Source of the DNA: Sipunculus nudus
Taxonomy: Eukaryota; Annelida; Sipuncula; Golfingiida; Sipunculidae
Reading direction: 5' to 3'
DNA: 64,000 nt
NCBI GenBank assembly: GCA_026874595.1
Contig: CM049306.1
Coordinates: 50,418,019-50,482,018, forward strand
The notes under the pieces were generated by a model. It was not told the DNA's origin, searched no databases, and worked only from the letters and a program-made list of their open reading frames with translations. This document shows, in pieces, positions 62,242 through 64,000 of this stretch. The position numbers and the translations under genes were made by a program. The first letter of the stretch is position 1, and each line of letters opens with the position of its first letter.

Positions 62242-62786
62242 TACGCTCTGAACACAGCGCGTGACCTCCCGGCCCAGTGACCTTCCACTCACACGCTGTG
62301 AGAAATAACAGGATTCTTGAGGTTTGGCAACACCCAGTCAGTTAGCGCTGGTTAAAGTAAAATCTGATTGACTCTGCGTTTAAAAAAAATCTGCAGAAAT
62401 GGTAGATGAAATCTGATTGGCTTAGCGCGCGTGTAAACAAACATAGTTATGCTGGGCAAGCTCGTGCGGCACGCAACACAGGAAATATGCAGACAGAGGG
62501 GTATAACTGTCCTCAAGCATGTCAGTGCACAGGCTGTGTTGAAAGCTGACGATTGCATCGTTTGCATTCCAATTGGGTGAAAAAGTGTAAAGTGACTGGT
62601 ACCTCGAAGAACATCCTTTTGTGCTGGTGATACCTGCAATGTGTTTGGTTAAATGAAACGCAGGGGGAATTCAAAAGGAGACAGCACCGCCTAGTAGCCA
62701 AACCTGACCGGCAACCGCGGTTAATGCAGCGGTTAGTGTATATAGCATTTAGTTGAGCGTAGCGTAGCCGCTGCTTATGGAGCGTA
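62242..62786 (-). mobile_element. about 545-bp non-autonomous DNA element, copy B (inverted relative to copy A)
   Basis: This copy is bounded by TACGCTC and GAGCGTA with perfect 9-bp target duplications GCATGTGGT at 62233-62241 and 62787-62795. It matches copy A along its length with small deletions, one being the piece that holds GGGGAAAGCGCTTGGCAGCA in copy A. The clean target duplication fixes the ends of the family. Confidence 0.8.
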
Positions 62787-62935
62787 GCATGTGGTTAATT
62801 TGGTCATGTTTCAGAAAATTTTTGTTCATGTAGCACTTTTTGTATGTAGTGCCGAGCAGCAGCTAGAACGAAGCCTACAGGTTCTACTCAAAACGAACCT
62901 CTTCCAGTTAGGAATGGCGGGACGGTCGGATTTAC

Positions 62936-63359
62936 AGCTACGATTCCTTTTACGCGGTTGCGGTTGCGGCCGCGGTACGGTTGCGGTTGGAGTCGAACAT
63001 ATGATATTATGAAGGACTGATTCCTGTTTGCGGTTGCGGTATTTAATCGACCCGTCATCCGACAAAGTTTTGTCGCATCATGTAGCGACCGATCTGACAA
63101 AAAATTTTAAGCAGATGGGGTCGGACGAGGAATCCCACTGAATTGTATACGTCGCATAGGGGTTTCCCCAGGATTATAACGTGTTTATCAGTATATGCCA
63201 CAAGGAACAACGTTTTCCGCATCGAAAGCATCGATTTAAATAATTACGAAAATCGGAAACATTTGTCTGTCATTCACTGGTGAGTGGTCTGCTCAATACA
63301 TGTATCTGTTTCGATTCAAGCAGCTGGTTAAGTTTCTTTTACTACCACTTTCACAGTGC

Positions 63360-63415
<56 letters not shown>

Positions 63416-63480
63416 TATACATATAATAGCATATATAAAAAGATCGTTTTTAACCGCAACCGGTCAAAGGAATCGTAGCT
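62936..63480. mobile_element. MITE with about 27-bp terminal inverted repeats and internal GGTTGC repeats
   Basis: The left end AGCTACGATTCCTTTTACGC, continuing GGTTGCGG, matches the reverse complement of the right end (63453-63480, CCGCAACCGG ... GAATCGTAGCT) with a few changes. Inside are several GCGGTTGCGGTTGC hexamer runs next to the left end and an (AT)n tract at 63363-63413. No protein is encoded. Target duplications are not clear (TTA on the left, TAA on the right). Confidence 0.65.
63363..63413. repeat. (AT)n microsatellite inside the MITE
   Basis: About 25 AT units near the right terminal repeat of 62936-63480. Confidence 0.95.
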
Positions 63481-64000
63481 TAAGTGTCTCAACTATCAAA
63501 CTCAAAAATAAAAATCTGTCCCAGTTCAAGAAAACACTTTTTGTTCACTTGAACATGCGGGTGCTTACAAAATATTACCTGTTCAGTAATGTCCTTACCA
63601 CGACAACATCCATGCTCATGTAATTTTCCTTGAATGAGTCCTTATCCAATGTATTCTTACGGACTACATTACCCTTTTTTTACATTTATACCTGTGTATT
63701 GTGGGGGAAGGATTTCTTTGCCTACAATCCCTAACCTGCGGTGTTGTACTTTGAGAGTCAGATACTGCGCATGTTTGTATGATTCTGATTTGTAGCTGCA
63801 GGTCCCAGCGGTGGGATCCCGCATCAGTCCCCCCCCCCCCCCCTTTCCATCCCAGTATTTTTTCTCAGTGGAATATAAATAAAATATAAAATATAATAAA
63901 TAGGAAATGTAGTCTGAGCCTACACATTTACCTCCGCCAGGATCTGTGCTCCATACCAGGGGCGACAATAAAGGGGTATGCCTCCCCCCCCCCCAATTTT

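Noticed and set aside
63300-63623. 107-codon frame with a LINE-like LSQFKKTLFVHLN phrase
   Set aside because: The frame starts in the (AT)n of a MITE. The phrase is short and no other LINE sequence surrounds it.

Overview
This is a eukaryotic, AT-rich and intron- and repeat-rich genomic window. It has no operons, no long open frames, many (AT)n tracts, tRNA-derived SINEs, a jockey/CR1-like LINE remnant and long runs of G or C. The one protein family I recognise, together with the repeat style, suggests a marine invertebrate, most likely a mollusc. The phylum is an inference.

The main gene is on the minus strand. Four coding exons (55570-55662, 29839-30067, 28682-28813, 27049-27482) join in perfect phase (93+229+132+434 = 888 nt) into a 295-residue, multi-pass membrane protein of the Rolling stone (rost) family, the myoblast-fusion-associated family known from Drosophila. 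Intron 1 is about 25.5 kb, so nearly half of the window is intron of this gene. A good acceptor at 55718 and a well-bounded exon at 60603-60668 suggest a non-coding 5' exon upstream.

On the plus strand, two 42-nt exon-like segments in the same phase (11813-11854 and 16919-16960), each with a GTAAGT donor, and a possible third (19376-19504) outline a small unrecognised gene downstream of a CpG- and E-box-containing region.

Everything else is intergenic or intronic sequence filled with mobile-element remains. These are a LINE whose reverse-transcriptase active site is deleted (about 4955-6722), three copies of one tRNA-derived SINE, an inverted pair of about 550-bp elements with 7-bp terminal inverted repeats and 9-bp target duplications (42389-42957 and 62242-62786), a MITE with about 27-bp terminal inverted repeats (62936-63480), two copies of an element built from GGTAAT/ATTACC palindromes, a three-copy poly-T-associated family, several minisatellites (14-, 18-, 37- and 21/42-bp units), and many microsatellites. 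CTCF-like motifs recur about eleven times, some inside repeats. I found no CRISPR array, rRNA, intact tRNA or bacterial-type system, and nothing I would call a new molecular system. The most useful results are the assembled rost gene, its candidate 5' exon and the repeat families.
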